Shown here piece by piece: positions 1 through 11,892 of a stretch of DNA of 64,000 bases. Location of the stretch: positions 5,270,001 through 5,334,000 of the forward strand of contig NC_059568.1 of assembly GCF_905220415.1 (NCBI RefSeq), given 5' to 3'. Origin of the DNA: Colias croceus. Its lineage: Eukaryota > Arthropoda > Insecta > Lepidoptera > Pieridae. The notes beneath the pieces were generated by a model. That model was not told where the DNA came from. It made no database searches and was given only the letters and a program-made list of their open reading frames with translations. Position numbers and translations under genes: made by a program. Numbering within the stretch: position 1 is the first letter of the stretch; each line of letters opens with the position of its first letter.

Positions 1-28
1 CCATTTTGGCTACGGAACCCTAAAAAGA
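1..28 (+). repeat. 3' end of CGGCCAAGTGCGAGTCGG-family element, cut by window edge
   Basis: The first bases, CCATTTTGGCTACGGAACCC followed by TAAAAA, match the last bases of the complete copy that ends at 63650. The rest of this copy lies to the left of the window. Confidence 0.7.
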
Positions 29-219
29 AACAAAAATGGTCGCATTTCGTGAAATGGCCATCCACGTTTGGCCAGATCGACGATCTGGCCAAATGTGGAT
101 GACCAAATCGTGAAACGTTGACGATTTAACGATCTGGCCAAACTAAATTAGTCATTTCATGAAATGAGCAAATCTACAATATGACCACGACAGATACATT
201 ATTTTTAACATATCTCGCA

Positions 220-845
220 ATACGACAGGTTGAACTTGAAGTTTATATACCTTGGAGGTAGATGGCGATATAAGCATTAAACTAGTACAACTGCCTCCTA
301 AAGGGTGGCGCTAACATGCGCTTTATCTGAAAATTTAGCTTCACGTCACGTGATGGCTTAATTGATAAACAATAAATTTTATATCGCGCCCTCTATTATC
401 TTATTTCAGAACTATATATAGTTCCGAAACGCGAATATAGAAGGCGATTGTCGATTGTCGTATTCCGAAACTGCAGCCGGCTGGATAGGTTGAGCTTCAA
501 GTTTACAAACAGTTGAGATAGATGGCGATGTAAACATTAAACTAGTACAACTGTTTCCTAAAGGGTGGTGCTAATATTTACTTTAGCTGAAGGTCCTTAA
601 GTGATGGCTTAGTCGATAAACAATAAATTTTATTCCACGCCCTCTATGATCGCGTTGCAGAAATACCAATTTCCATTACGCAATCATAGGGTGCCCTCTA
701 GGATCGCAATTACGTATACACCTGAAGCTTAAAAAGGTCAAGCTTCAGGTGAATTCATATCACTATTGCCCAATAGATGGCGATGTAAACATTAAACTAG
801 TACAACAGCTACCAATGAGTGGCGCTATCATACAGTTAAGGCCTG
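220..845 (+). repeat. Three direct copies of a degenerate repeat
   Basis: Copies start near 224, 485 and 735. Each holds GATGGCGAT(G/A)TAA.CATTAA then ACTAGTACAAC and a GGGTGGCGCTA-like block. The first two also share GATAAACAATAAATTTTAT and CGCCCTCTAT.AT, about 260 bases apart. A fourth partial copy lies at 3385-3450. No coding frame runs through them. Confidence 0.75.
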
Positions 846-1840
846 AATCGGGTAGAATCCCCTTTTGATACCGAAAATTAACTCTAGTTATAACCGTTTT
901 TCTTCTTAGATTCTTTATGTACATATCTAAAAAAAATGTATATTATAGTTTCGAATATGATAAAGGGCATGGTTGTTTTAATTTGTTTATTTTACAATCA
1001 GGTTTTTTGGAAAAAAAATCATGAACTGAGGTCGATTTTTGTACTTTAAACCAAAACGCTAAGTCAATATAATGTCTATTATTGTAGTGTTTTTACAGTG
1101 TGTTTATGAAATTGAAACACAGGGCATGGTTGTTTTAAATTTTGATTCAATATCCAAATATCTTTTTAAATAATTTTTATACGTACTTTTACTACGATAG
1201 ATTCGCGCCGGTCCCCCGATTCCGCCTAGTAAATCATCGCCAAGGTCGCTAGCCCCTATTAACGCCTTAAGCTAGAAATACCCTAACCCAATAGAAACTT
1301 AGGAGACAATAATTCAAGAACGCCTGAGACATAAGAAATTTGGTTAAGGAGAGTGAAGACATTATCAGTCATAATGTCTTCAAAATCTCAGAGAAACTGA
1401 AAATTTACACGACCTGAATATGACAATGTAATCATATTTCAAGCTGAGCAGTGCTGGCTTAGTGGTGAAATCCTCGAAACTCAATCGAAAATGTTGATGA
1501 TTTTTGATAAGTAAAATTAATTTTAAAAATTTCTACTTATTTTTTATATCACCACTGCTCGCAATGGTGATAGGACACACAAAATTGACAATGACGGTGA
1601 TTGTGATGTGCCATCCAGTCTAAAGAAGATTTTAATTCATCTGGAATATGAGCATATTATAAGCTTTCAAATGTCTAATTCACATTGTACCTATACACTT
1701 AACTGACCCAAATCTTAAAGGTCAAGGTAGTATAAACAGTGTTTACTGTGTACACCGTACATCCTTCGAGTCGTCGGATAAGAACCAACTACCTAAATCA
1801 ATTTTTGCAATCCATATTCTTAAAATAAATCCCGTTTTTT

Positions 1841-2110
1841 TACCCGACTACGGCAAAGCAAATGGGGGGTTATGATTTTGACAGGCTATGTATGTATGTA
1901 TGTATGTTCATCTGTTCCCTCGTAACGTCTAAACTACTTATCAGAATTTGACAAATGACATATCATTAGAAGCGTCTTAATTGTCCGCTGGTTACATATA
2001 GGCTATATGGGGTTTCACAAAATCTAATGTGGCGTCCTCTATCGGACAAAACATACAAAGTAAAAAAATAAAGTTAAGATAAATATCCCGTGTTTAGTAT
2101 CATTTGAAAG
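1841..2110 (+). repeat. Interspersed repeat with TATG microsatellite
   Basis: It begins with CCCGACTACGGCAAAGCAAA and contains a TATG tetranucleotide run at 1887-1907 followed by TTCATCTGTTCCCTCGTAAC. This block is widespread in lepidopteran genomes by my recollection. No ORF is present. Confidence 0.5.
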
Positions 2111-2124
2111 CGCTTTCCTTTAAA

Positions 2125-2199
2125 GGAAAGGCGTAGTCACACGTTACATAATATACCTATCTACCGTAGCACTTCAACAACGTGTGACTACGCCTTTCC
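2125..2199. other. Perfect 21-bp inverted repeat (hairpin)
   Basis: Bases 2125-2145 (starting GGAAAGGCGTAGTC) are the exact reverse complement of 2179-2199, with a 33-base loop. A small self-complementary block (TTTCCTTTAAAGGAAA) overlaps its left edge. No flanking duplication or ORF was seen. It could be a hairpin RNA or a small foldback repeat. Confidence 0.85.
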
Positions 2200-3384
2200 A
2201 AACATGAAATTATTTATCTTTACATAGTGGAATATTGCATACTTCAGAATAGTATTGTTTAGGTAAATATTATGTCTATAATTTTTTTGCAAAAATTTTT
2301 AGGTTTTATAGCCCATGTGGCCATATCCTAACACAATCACTTTTTAATACTGAAACAAATGCATCAAGCTTTCTTTATCCACTAAATATACAAAGATTAT
2401 TTGGCAAAAACCCCTTTACACTTCCAGTAAAGATCATAATTTTAACTCTCTTTCATTTCGATGTTCTTTCTTTCACAGATTGCCATCACTTTCGCCTTGA
2501 AAAATTATGAAGTGACCTTAAAAATGACTTTTACATTATCAATCTAACCGATAAATTGGCTTTATATTAGCCCTATGATCTTGTTATTAGTAAATAATTT
2601 ATAACTTCTGGTAGAAATAAAACAAACACGTACATATACATGTCATAGCCGCTGTTCGAGCGTTCATCATCCAAATTATTGAAAAAAAGAAAAAAAATTA
2701 AACATGTTCAAAATCTATCATAAAGAAATATTGTGTTATTTTATGTTTTGTATATTTTTTTAATTGAGGTTGTGAAATAAAGATATTTTTATAAGCCTCT
2801 ATAAGTACCTCAAACATTATTATCATGACTTTATAGACATACCACACGAGTATTAACCATACAGTCATACACACTGTGCAATAAATAAGGATTATTAATA
2901 ATACCGTGTTTTTCCATTTTGATATTTATATGCAAACTTGCAACTGAACTGAAAAAAAGAAACTATGACATTGTTCAACCGTTTAACTGTTAGTAAAATT
3001 CTTCTTGGTAAAATTCAAATCGCCGTGTATCATATTATTATTGTGTGTGTTATGTGCTTGTACTGGCGGAGGAGAGTACCAAATGTTCCGCTTCGTTCTT
3101 ACTTCTAACTCGTGCTCTTTCTTACCCGGTCCGAGCCTCACCGCACATACGTATAGGATGCGGTACAGCGGTTGCGGTCAAGCTAAAGTGGGACCGATTT
3201 ACGCGGTTGTATGAAGCTTTGTCTCTGTAATATTTATTTACTCATGTGGACATGCTGTAATTGTCGCCATAACTCCTTACATGTTTAAAACAATATTGTT
3301 TACCGACATCTCTATGGTTGAGTTACAGAACTATGAGAGCATGTTTAACTTTATGTGTGTACATACCGTGAATGTATTAGTACA

Positions 3385-3450
3385 GCTATTCCCCAATAGA
3401 TGGCAGTGTAAATATTAAACTAGTACAACTGTTGTCTAGTAGGTGGCGTT
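3385..3450 (+). repeat. Isolated partial copy of the 220-845 repeat
   Basis: It carries CCCCAATAGATGGCAGTGTA, then ATATTAAACTAGTACAAC and GTAGGTGGCGTT, as in the third copy at 735-845, but lies 2.5 kb away. Confidence 0.65.
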
Positions 3451-3780
3451 GGTGACTTTAACTAACTTTTTTAAAATAACGTTTTATGATTTCATCTGAC
3501 CGACCGACTGACTGATTTAATTGAGCGGGCGGGAATTTTAATTATTTTTTGAATCTGAGAAAATACAAACTGCAAATGTATTAAAATTTCTAATATCACT
3601 AAAAAGTATCCTATTGCCTGGATTTCCTTAATTTCATGGTAAAGCGGAAGGCGAAAATTGTAATGGTATTTTTTCTAGAAGTATTTGAAGGACTGCTTGT
3701 GATTGTATGCAGGTTTTTTTCACTAGACTTATTGTTAATGCTCCTTTTCGTTTTAAATTATTATTGATTTTCCTCCCCAG

Positions 3781-3981
3781 TGTCACCATCCTCCAGTTGT
3801 AGTATTAGCGGCATCAACTTCGCTGGAAACATGACTACTGTCCCACACAGCCAACTAGAAATGCTTGAAGCTACGCACAGAGGCTTACATAAGTTCAACC
3901 CCCGACACCATGACGAAATAGAGGTCGAAATCGGCGATCCTATTTACGTCCAAAAGGAAGCTGAAGACCTATGGTGTGAAG
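3781..3981 (+). CDS. Aplip1: JIP1 exon: start of SH3 domain
   Basis: The exon follows a pyrimidine-rich acceptor (TTTTCCTCCCCAG) and ends at GAAG|GTAATA, leaving one base of a glycine codon. It encodes about 67 residues: a Ser-rich stretch, then the first two-thirds of the SH3 domain, with the acidic run HHDEIEVEIGDPI and the conserved tryptophan in EDLWCE. It opens with the last two bases of a codon, so a further upstream exon must exist. Confidence 0.93.
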
Positions 3982-6900
3982 GTAATAATCCATTGAAAGT
4001 AATAAACTAGTTACGAGTTGTTCTGTCTTACTTCACGTTTAAACTTTTAACATAAGTAGTAGCAGTAAAATAAAAATAACAAATTACGTAACTAGACGTA
4101 ACTATAATGCGCTTATAATGCGTATCTAAATCTGAAATTTTTGGCACTCTGACAAGTTACAAAATTTTGAGCAATTCCTTTTTTTTAGGGGTAAATTTAC
4201 GAACTGGCCAGCAAGGCATTTTTCCATCGGCCTATGCCGTTGACATGGACTACAACGACTTCGATCCAGCCAATGCCAAAGTTAAACGCGAGAGATATTT
4301 ATTGGGGTGAGTATAATATAAAGTGCATATATAAACTATTATTACTATTATAACTTTTTAAAATATTTGACTTCAATGATTGATACATATTATCCAGATT
4401 CCAACTGTTGCAATTCTATCGTGTTTTTAAGCTATTGCATAGCTTCTATCGCGGGCCTTGAGCGCGGGGACCGAATCGAGAAATTCCGTAACGAAAAACC
4501 TCACGCTCCCCCACTCCGACGGGCGGAGGTGTGGCTTGAAAGTGTGGAGGAAGGAAGGTGGAATTCCTCCATCGAAAAAGGAGGTTTCTCGACCAGTCTA
4601 CTCGACTGGCCGGCCGAAGATATTTTGGAAGCTAATTTTAATCAGAGATCATCAGCTTATAGATTAACAAATTCCCACAAAAAAGTAAAAAAGGACCACA
4701 CCAAAACTTCACTTTATTTTGCCTTATAATTCATAGATAGTTAAATTCTAGATATCGAGAAGGTTATTTTCTCGAGTTAAATGTGTGTCCTCTTTAGGTA
4801 CATGGGGTCTGTCGAAACTCTCGCTCATAAGGGCACCGGTGTAGTGTGTCAGGCAGTGAAGAAAATAGTTGGTGACTCAAATGGTGATATTGGCGCTCAA
4901 GCTTGCATTCTAGAAGTTTCGGACCAAGGCCTCCGCATGGTCGACAGATCTAAACCAGATGTGAGTGATAGATTATAATTTTTTACTATTTCTAATTTAT
5001 TGTGACTTTGAGTGATTCGAAATGAAACGTAAAATATAAAAATGGTCTATTTTCAACCGATAAAAAAAAGTTTCGGTTTATTGGTGATTTTATGGTGTTT
5101 TTATTTGACAGCAGTTTATTTTTTTATAATTATACATAAGATTCATTTGGTTTCTTACTTAAATTTTTTTTATATTTCGTTTGTTTTTTTTTATTATTTT
5201 TATTGAAATCAAACAACTATTCGTTTTTTTTTTCTTTAATTTTCCTTTTTTGATTTACATATTTTAACAGAGGAGTCGGAACACACCTTGCATCGATTAC
5301 TTCTATTCGTTGAAAAATGTTTCGTTCTGCGCCTTCCACCCTCGTGACCATCGATATCTCGGCTTTATTACAAAACATCCAACGTTGCAAAGGTTCGCAT
5401 GTCACGTTTTCCGCGGTCAGGAATCGACACGGCCTGTGGCCGAAGCAGTGGGGTAATTGATGATTTTTATATTATTAATTCAATTGTGTGCATTTTTTAA
5501 TTGCTTTATAGATAGATATAGCTTTTGCCGATAATAATACCGAGTGAGTTGGTACGGACCTGGTTGTACAATTATTTGCAAAAATCAAGTTTGAATGTAT
5601 GTTTGATTTTTAAAAGTAATTCCTTATTAAAAATCCCCTATTATTTTATGATATTGGCAACATAAAATATTTATTTCTAACCTATTCACTCGATTACAAC
5701 GCCTTTATTATGGGCATATATTAGTTATCGTAGCTCCGAAATCCAATTTAGATTTTGTTATTGCACATAAAGTAGAACTGTTTTGCGTATATAGCATTGC
5801 ATATTCTTATATTCCTACACTGGAGTGATGAAGCACGCGTATTAAAAAAATAGATTTTTTTTAATTATTTATATAGTTCATTAAATAAATATTTAAATAG
5901 AAAATCCAAGGGTAACTAGGTAAGGTTAAGCAAGTAACACTAAGGGTTCCGTATAAATAAGCAAATGGAAAACAATTATATACTTTTGTTAGGGCAGCAA
6001 AAGCCTCTCAAAAATATATCTCTGAAAACAACGGTCAAGTAAACTAGGAAGTTTCGCGAGCCTGGCGACGTAAGAACGAAATAATAGCCAGTAAAGACTC
6101 AGTAATAGGTTCCTGTTTTTGACCCAACCTTAAGACTAATCATGCTTTTATTAAAGCAAAAGCATCCATCAGCCTTTTTATACACAGTTAAATTTTGAAT
6201 ATTTGATTAGGTGTAATTTTGCACTAAGGGCATGTGCTCCCGAACCACGTCTTACAGACATAAATGGCAAAGCCGTATAGCTGGTCTAAAGATGTCACTT
6301 TCCCATACTGGAAATAATGCTGCTATTTCTTTTACTTGGAAAAATACCATTCACCCTCTGAGTGACCTCCAGATCCACAAAGATGGCATGCGTTTTTTCA
6401 GCTTGAGCTTAAAGTTCTTTGTCAAAATACTTTTATATCCCTCTAAAAGTTGGACTTATTAGGCGTTCCTTCAAAAGTATGAGAATCAGTCTCAATTGTT
6501 GTAGAAAACTACTACGGTTCTTTATTTCAGGTTGATGTAACCTAATAATAATTGTTTGCGATCATCTATAGAGAACCCAAAATTTGATACCAATTTAATT
6601 TAATAATCCACACCAAATGATTTGTTGCAAATATTTTTATTTTTAACTGAGTACTTTTAAACATTGCATCAAAAACGTCCACCTTTTCCTTTGTTTTATT
6701 ATAAAAATATGTAATTTCCGGGCAGTAGGTAGTAGTATTTATTATAATAGAAGATAATCACGGATCACTAAAGTTGTTGGCTTTAAACAAAGTCAGTCGC
6801 GTGTCGTTTTTGTAATGTCACCAGGTACAAGGTATTCTCCTTAGATGTGATGTTTTTTGTCTATTATGACGTCGTTGATTCAGAGATTACCCCAGAATTC

Positions 6901-9771
6901 GCTTACCATTCCAGGTAATTGGACTACCTAAAAAATTGGTTGTCTGTAAAGTCGTGTCTGTAAAAACGTGATAACGTCCGATTGTGCTTCTTTGTCGTTC
7001 GTTCCGCGCTCTCGCTCGCACTTCAAGCCTTACATGGAACGCCTCAGAGCGAGGTAACGCCGCAGAGTCATGTTTTTTCGTGCGTGCAGGCGGCTCTAAT
7101 TATCTAATTATAAGACGTTGTCACGTCAAAAAATTGCATCCTGTACTTTTATTGCATCGATCGCTAGGGTCAATTATATGCATGAAATCTCTCTAACTTG
7201 TATCCGTCCTGTATATAATTGTGTCCACTTTATGCTAATAATAGTATTGGAATTTACGAGTATCATTAGCCCGTATGTCCAGTCTTCAAAGTAAGGTAAA
7301 TGAAAATGACAAGTAAGTAATTTTTCCTAAGGTCCAGTTTTAGAATCTTATAGGAATCAGTAGTGTATATATTATTATATACTAGCTATTAGCCAGAGGC
7401 TTGCTCACATAGCCTAGATAGCCCATTTATTACCCTTTAGGGGACATATTCCATAATCGGTAGGTACCTAGTGCTCATTTAGGATATGAAATATAATCAT
7501 CCAATCTTCTGCTTTAAATTTTCAAGCAGCTTTATATATAATATTTTATGTATATACAGGGTGTGGCGTAATTAATAGATAATATCATAGTGACTGCAGG
7601 TAGACCACGTCGCGTCGTGGCAGTTTTGAAAATTCTGTGTTTTGTAAGAGTCGTCGAGATATTTTCGTTATTCAAAAAATTTACACTTGCCAATCTTTCT
7701 TTTGGTGAGATTCCAAATAAGATTCCAAACGAAGGATTTTTTTTAATCTGGTTTATTTCAAAGGGCGCATGCATAGTTTTTTTGACAATTTAAACAGCTC
7801 GATTTTCATGTTTTTTTTACGGAACATAATATACTGCATAAGAAATATTCTTATCTGAGCCGACAGAACGTCCTCTACTTGCAATTACTATATTTTCCAC
7901 TCAAGCTCTAACAAACAGTGAAACATAATATTTAACAGACTAATATTTTTTTTCTTTTTTATCCCATGTAAAAAATCCCATTTTTATCCTATTCTCAATT
8001 TCAATGTTTAACATCTATTCATTAATTAACAATATATTCCTATAAAAATGTAGGAATGAATTTTTCGTATTATTAGTCATTTTTTACTAAGAAGCTTAGA
8101 AAAATTACAGTCTTACCTAATAATTATTGAGTGACTGATTGCATTATTTACTTAATGATTGATCCCTTTTTTGGAATATAAAATCAATGATGTTTTTATT
8201 ATAATATTATTTATTTAGGGATTTTTGTACTAGCGGTCCGCCCAGGCTTCGTCATTTTGTGTTTACACCTAATAAAAAATAAAATTTATTTATCAACGCT
8301 ACTAGCGTTTTTTAAAACTCAATTTTACTGATCGATAGATTTTTTTTTCATAATATATAGTTTATTCATAATTTATCCATAGATCATCTTATATTAATTT
8401 AAAAATACATAGTTAAAAAAATATTAAATTTTAAAAATGCCTGCTTCATTTATATTATTTTTAATAGTGCTTATTTAATAATTTTAAATGATCAAATTAT
8501 ATTGTCTCTTTAATAATTAGCCATAGCCAGTACGTTTATATATTTTTATTTATTCCTTATTCTACCACTCCAGTTACTTCAAATATGCGCAAAGCGAATG
8601 TGTATTTTTTTTTTTACTTTATTCTTTTTACAAATGTCTCCTATAAAATGACGATCGTATATTTTGAGATTCTATATTAATTATAAAATAATATACATAG
8701 TCTTTTTACACATAATATTATGTGATTTATGATAAATTATGTGATATTAGTCCATTGAAAATATACAATGACGGTTGCTTTTCTCAACTTCTGAGCGATA
8801 ATCTTAAAAAAAAAAACTTCTCAAATATCATCGTAAAAAGACCTGAAGAAGAATGTATAAGAAAAGTCTGATTTTATTTTATTTTACTCTCAGATAAAAC
8901 TTTAAAAAAAAATATTATTTTTAGTTAAAACTTATTTGTATGATGCGTGAAAATAGGCGTAACTTCGAGTTCGCGTAAAACGGGGTAGCGTAAGTCGGGA
9001 TACTACGATACAAAGAAAGTTGAAGACTTAGTTACAATTTCAAATTTTATCAATCAAATTTTCTGAAGTTATTTTCGGAAAAAAAGCGGGTAATCCTTTT
9101 TTCAAGGTGGCAGTCAAACTTGAAATTTTGAAGTTAAGCAGAATCTTTTAAAAATAAGTAGAAACTAATCCCTGCTACACATAAAAATTACGTCTTCTCA
9201 GAAACGCAAGGTAAAGCCTAATAAGTAACATTTCAATGAACTATTTAGATGTCAACGTCTTTTAAAACATCCCTCAGCCCAGCGATTGTGTCTTATAGTA
9301 TCTAATCTAACATTGTAACCGACCTAAATGAGCATACTTAGTTATTTTTGTGCCATACTATGTGATTCTAAGGTCTAATAAATATGTCCTTCTTTTATTG
9401 TGTTATGATTTGTCGTTAATTAAATCGGGTTTAATTCACCCAGCGTTTTAAAAACGAGTAATTTTTTTTGTATCAAACTTATTTTTTGCAAATATAGATG
9501 TATTCATATCAAGGTCCATTTAGTAATAAACGAAAATAAGACGAGCTTTGTAAAAAGAAAACAAGTTAACATAACATAAAATGTTTAATGTTTACTGCTC
9601 GTAAATCTTGTTAACAACTTACTCGGTATTATATGTCTATGTTATTATTTATGGATAGATGTGGAAATAAAATTTAATAATCAGTTCTTTTTTTTCAGGA
9701 GGGCATTCCAGAGGTTTTACCAGAAGTTCATAGAGACAGCTTACCCGATCGAAGACATTTACATAGAGTAA
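3781..9771 (+). CDS. Aplip1: JNK-interacting protein 1 (JIP1/Aplip1), C-terminal five exons
   Basis: This is a scaffold protein that gathers kinases of the JNK cascade and links cargo to kinesin-1 in axons. Five exons join in frame with GT..AG borders: 3781-3981, 4189-4306, 4798-4960, 5271-5452 and 9699-9771. The joined product has an SH3 domain (from THRGLHKFNPRHHDEIEVEI through GIFPSAYAVD), a short acidic linker, a PTB/PID domain (GSVETLAHKGTG ... CILEVSDQGLRMVDRS ... CIDYFYSLKNVSFCAFHPRD ... GFITKHP) and the tail YPIEDIYIE before TAA. Fly and mammal JIP1 share this order, and the Tyr-acidic tail is the known kinesin light chain binding motif. The first exon begins inside a codon, so N-terminal exons lie further left, probably outside the window; the JNK-docking region was not seen. 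The last intron is 4246 bp. Codons, frame and splice sites are intact, so the gene looks functional. Confidence 0.96.
4189..4306 (+). CDS. Aplip1: JIP1 exon: end of SH3 domain and linker
   Basis: The acceptor is TTTTTTAG|GG and the donor is GG|GTGAGT. Joined to the previous exon it reads GVNLRTGQQGIFPSAYAVD, the last SH3 strands with the GIFPS.Y signature, then the acidic linker MDYNDFDPAN and the KRERYLLG entry into the PTB domain. It ends with two bases of a glycine codon. Confidence 0.94.
4429..4640 (+). repeat. Repeat with AAGCTATTGCATAGC head in JIP1 intron
   Basis: The first 112 bases (AAGCTATTGCATAGCTTCTA to GTGTGGCTTGAA) match the copy at 11349-11510 closely. After that the sequence diverges into a stretch with GGAATTCC and CTCGACTGGCCGGCCG. 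It is GC-rich against AT-rich intron, and an ORF across it is incidental. Confidence 0.65.
4798..4960 (+). CDS. Aplip1: JIP1 exon: first half of PTB domain
   Basis: The acceptor is CTCTTTAG and the donor is CCAGAT|GTGAGT. The first base completes a glycine codon, then 54 codons read YMGSVETLAHKGTGVVCQAV onward to CILEVSDQGLRMVDRSKPD. This is the PTB strand 1, the N-terminal helix and strands 2-3. The exon closes on a codon boundary. Confidence 0.95.
5271..5452 (+). CDS. Aplip1: JIP1 exon: core of PTB domain
   Basis: The acceptor is TTTTAACAG and the donor is GTGGG|GTAATT. The exon opens on a codon boundary and encodes CIDYFYSLKNVSFCAFHPRD, then YLGFITKHPTLQRFACHVF and ESTRPVAEAVG, the central strands and the start of the C-terminal helix of the PTB fold. 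A 62-codon ORF on the opposite strand here is only a shadow. Confidence 0.95.
5453..9698 (+). other. Long last intron of JIP1
   Basis: A 4246-bp intron with no recognisable coding exon. It holds one copy of the GACGTGACAACGTC repeat at 6930-7133, a possible transposon end with CAGGGTGTGGCG near 7557, and a short fragment of the GGTCCGCC tail at 8229-8262. The rest is AT-rich unique-looking sequence. Confidence 0.7.
6930..7133 (-). repeat. GACGTGACAACGTC-family repeat in JIP1 intron
   Basis: Reverse-strand copy of the unit found twice at 61142-61566: AAAAAATTGGTTGTCTGTAA at one end, then GCGCTCTCGCTCGCACTTCA and TAAGACGTTGTCACGTCAAA at the other. An ORF through it is an artefact of its GC-rich core. 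Confidence 0.75.
9699..9771 (+). CDS. Aplip1: JIP1 last coding exon: PTB helix and kinesin-binding tail
   Basis: After a long pyrimidine tract (CTTTTTTTTTCAG) the exon completes a glycine codon and reads RAFQRFYQKFIETAYPIEDI then YIE and TAA. The helix closes the PTB domain. The last residues match the conserved C-terminus of JIP1 proteins that contacts the TPR groove of kinesin light chain. Only 73 coding bases, isolated behind a 4.2-kb intron, so easy to miss. Confidence 0.94.
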
Positions 9772-10640
9772 AGAAGGATAACGGCAAACAAGTTTCACGG
9801 ATAGTTAGCGTATTCCTGTGTTACAATGAAAGGCAAGAGATAATACGAATTAAAGTGTGCTTTTTCCTGTATTTTAATTGTTCATTTGCTTGGGAAATCC
9901 TTCGATTACAACGCTAAAGGTGTATTGCGCTAAACATCTGTGGAATTTATAAAATCTTTAAACTCGCTGTCGAAACCTACGTCGCCTTCAAACTTAAATG
10001 TATTCATATTGTATTATATAATATAATATATAAAAATATAATTATCTAAATTTTAATTCATCGATAACAATAATATCACGCCTTTCGCGCCTTGCTTTAC
10101 CTAAATATTCGTATATTTAAAAAACAGTAATATATAACGCGAATTCAATATTAGTATACTTAGACCTTATGATACATTCGATTCCTTTGATGATTGCCCA
10201 ATATTAACAATAAAATTGTATTTTGTCAGGTTTTTTTAGTTTATTTTCCATTTTCCCCAAATACTGACGAAAAGCGTAACAGAATCTTAAATACTGTGAT
10301 ATATATGAAGTTTTTTTTTCGGTGTAGGTGAAACCACTTATTCTTTAATTATCGTGACTTTAAACATGATCTATTACGTTCTATTCATTATTAGAAATTA
10401 AAAATCAACTCGTAATTTAATAATTTATACAGTATTAATAATTATTAACTTGATCGTAGACGTTCTAGATTAGAAATGTTGGAACACGTCAAATCAATTA
10501 CTACCTACACCATTATTATATTGTAAATTAATTTCAATTGTAATTCTAAGGTTATATTACATAAGACACTTTTTGTATACCTTAAGTTATTTCAATTAAT
10601 TTAGTTTTATATTATTTTAATAAAGAGGATAATATTTATT
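9772..10640 (+). other. JIP1 3' UTR
   Basis: AT-rich sequence following the JIP1 stop codon, with no ORF of note. AATAAA occurs at 10209-10214 and again at 10619-10624; both are followed within about 30 bases by T/GT-rich sequence, so two 3' ends are plausible. The exact cleavage site is inferred. Confidence 0.6.
10619..10624 (+). promoter_or_regulatory. Poly(A) signal, distal, of JIP1
   Basis: AATAAA about 850 bases after the stop codon, followed by a GT-rich stretch (ATTGTGTTTGAT). A proximal alternative lies at 10209-10214. Confidence 0.5.
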
Positions 10641-11054
10641 ATATTGTGTTTGATATTTTACCTTTTTCGGCTCTTTCATTCTTCGTTCGAAATATGAAGT
10701 ATTTATAACATATTTCCGCGGATTACAAAATAAAACAAAAATATTATATTTACGAAAAAATACAAAAATTGTCTTTGAAATAGATCCTTTGGCAATAAAT
10801 TTGTCTTGTAAATATTTAATTATTGAATTGTTTGCATTTACGTAGCAATAAAATAAATGCGTAAATCTAATATATTAACATGATATTATAAAGAATATAA
10901 TTATGTTTTTTTCGTAGTATGTAATGATTTCAACGAGTAGAAAATAAAAGTATATTTTCACATGAAATTTTTGTATATCACTCAAAACTATTATGAAGTT
11001 AATATGGACGCTACGTAAATGTAATCTATGTAAATAACACGAAATATACCTAAA

Positions 11055-11339
11055 TTAAACATTTGATGCATTATCAATACGAAGCAAATCTGTCAACAAA
11101 GCTGTCTTTGAGTGCTGTGACTCAACGGATGATAGAATATATTTATTTTTCCAGTTCTTCATAGCGAATTTGAGATAGTGTTTAATAAGGCATTTAAATA
11201 TATTAAGTGGGACTGAACCTATGTGTTTTATTGTAGATGTAACGCCCTTGAATTCGGTGAATTCGAAATCTTCCACGATTGACGTTTGATGCGTATAACG
11301 ATAACGTTTTGAGATTTTTAAGGCAAGAAGTTTTGTTTT
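11055..11339 (-). CDS. Orphan ORF, unknown, truncated by a repeat
   Basis: An open frame of about 95 codons runs on the - strand from the edge of the repeat at 11349 down to a stop at 11055, ending LLRIDNASNV. It includes VEDFEFTEFKGVTS and KHIGSVPLNIFKCL. No family was recognised and no signal peptide or membrane segment is obvious. It lies between the convergent JIP1 and RDL genes. It could be the tail of a decayed gene or transposon cut by the repeat, or chance; I favour chance or decay. Confidence 0.2.
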   Translation of the reverse strand, partial: KTKLLALKISKRYRYTHQTSIVEDFEFTEFKGVTSTIKHIGSVPLNIFKCLIKHYLKFAMKNWKNKYILSSVESQHSKTALLTDLLRIDNASNV

Positions 11340-11348
11340 CTCAAACTT

Positions 11349-11510
11349 AAGCTATTGCATAGCTTCTATCGCGGGCCTTCAGCGTGGGGACTGAATCGAG
11401 AAATTCCGTAACGAAAAAACCTTACGCTCCCCACTCCGACGGGCGGAGGTGTGGCTTGAAGGCATAGCATGCAATAGCTTTACCGCGGCAGTCCCCGAGT
11501 GCTACACGTC
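11349..11510 (+). repeat. Repeat with AAGCTATTGCATAGC head, second copy
   Basis: It shares the head and body of the copy at 4429. It also carries an inverted end, GCATGCAATAGCTT at 11467-11480, followed by CCGCGGCAGTCCCCGAGTG. The body is GC-rich and non-coding. Confidence 0.65.
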
Positions 11511-11892
11511 GTTTTATAATTTAAGTTTTACAACATGACTTAAATATATTATATTATTATGTTTAATATGTTACTGTTTATTCACAGCTGCTGCCAATGC
11601 TTAATATTTTTTATGCGCAGCAGAAGGAATGTCTAGTAGGTATGATATGTATTTTATATTACAATTGTTATATGTTTATTAAATTGATAATAAATGAACT
11701 ATATATATAATATTATTTATAATTATATAAAAATACTCCACTGTCTTATTTTTGCAAATTTAATTATCTTGATTTGTTATTTCTTAATTTAATATCTAAT
11801 TTTAACAGTACTTACACAATAGATGGCGCGCGGTGTGTCCCTTAATACACATAAAACTGATATAATAGAATAAATTCGATTGCTCTGGCGGG

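Larger units (their letters stand above)
1..3780. other. Upstream intron or flank of JIP1, no gene seen
   Basis: No exon could be supported. The stretch holds repeats (1-28, 220-845, 1841-2110, 3385-3450) and a perfect hairpin at 2125-2199. A 69-codon ORF at 3005-3214 with a hydrophobic start begins with TTG and resembles no known family. Because the exon at 3781 starts within a codon, the sequence just before it is an intron. Confidence 0.6.

Noticed and set aside
3005..3214. 69-codon ORF with a hydrophobic start, before the first JIP1 exon seen
   Set aside because: It begins with TTG, overlaps another ORF in a different frame, matches no family and has no splice context.
4367..4729. 120-codon ORF in the JIP1 intron
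   Set aside because: It is produced by the GC-rich interspersed repeat at 4429-4640, which also occurs at 11349.
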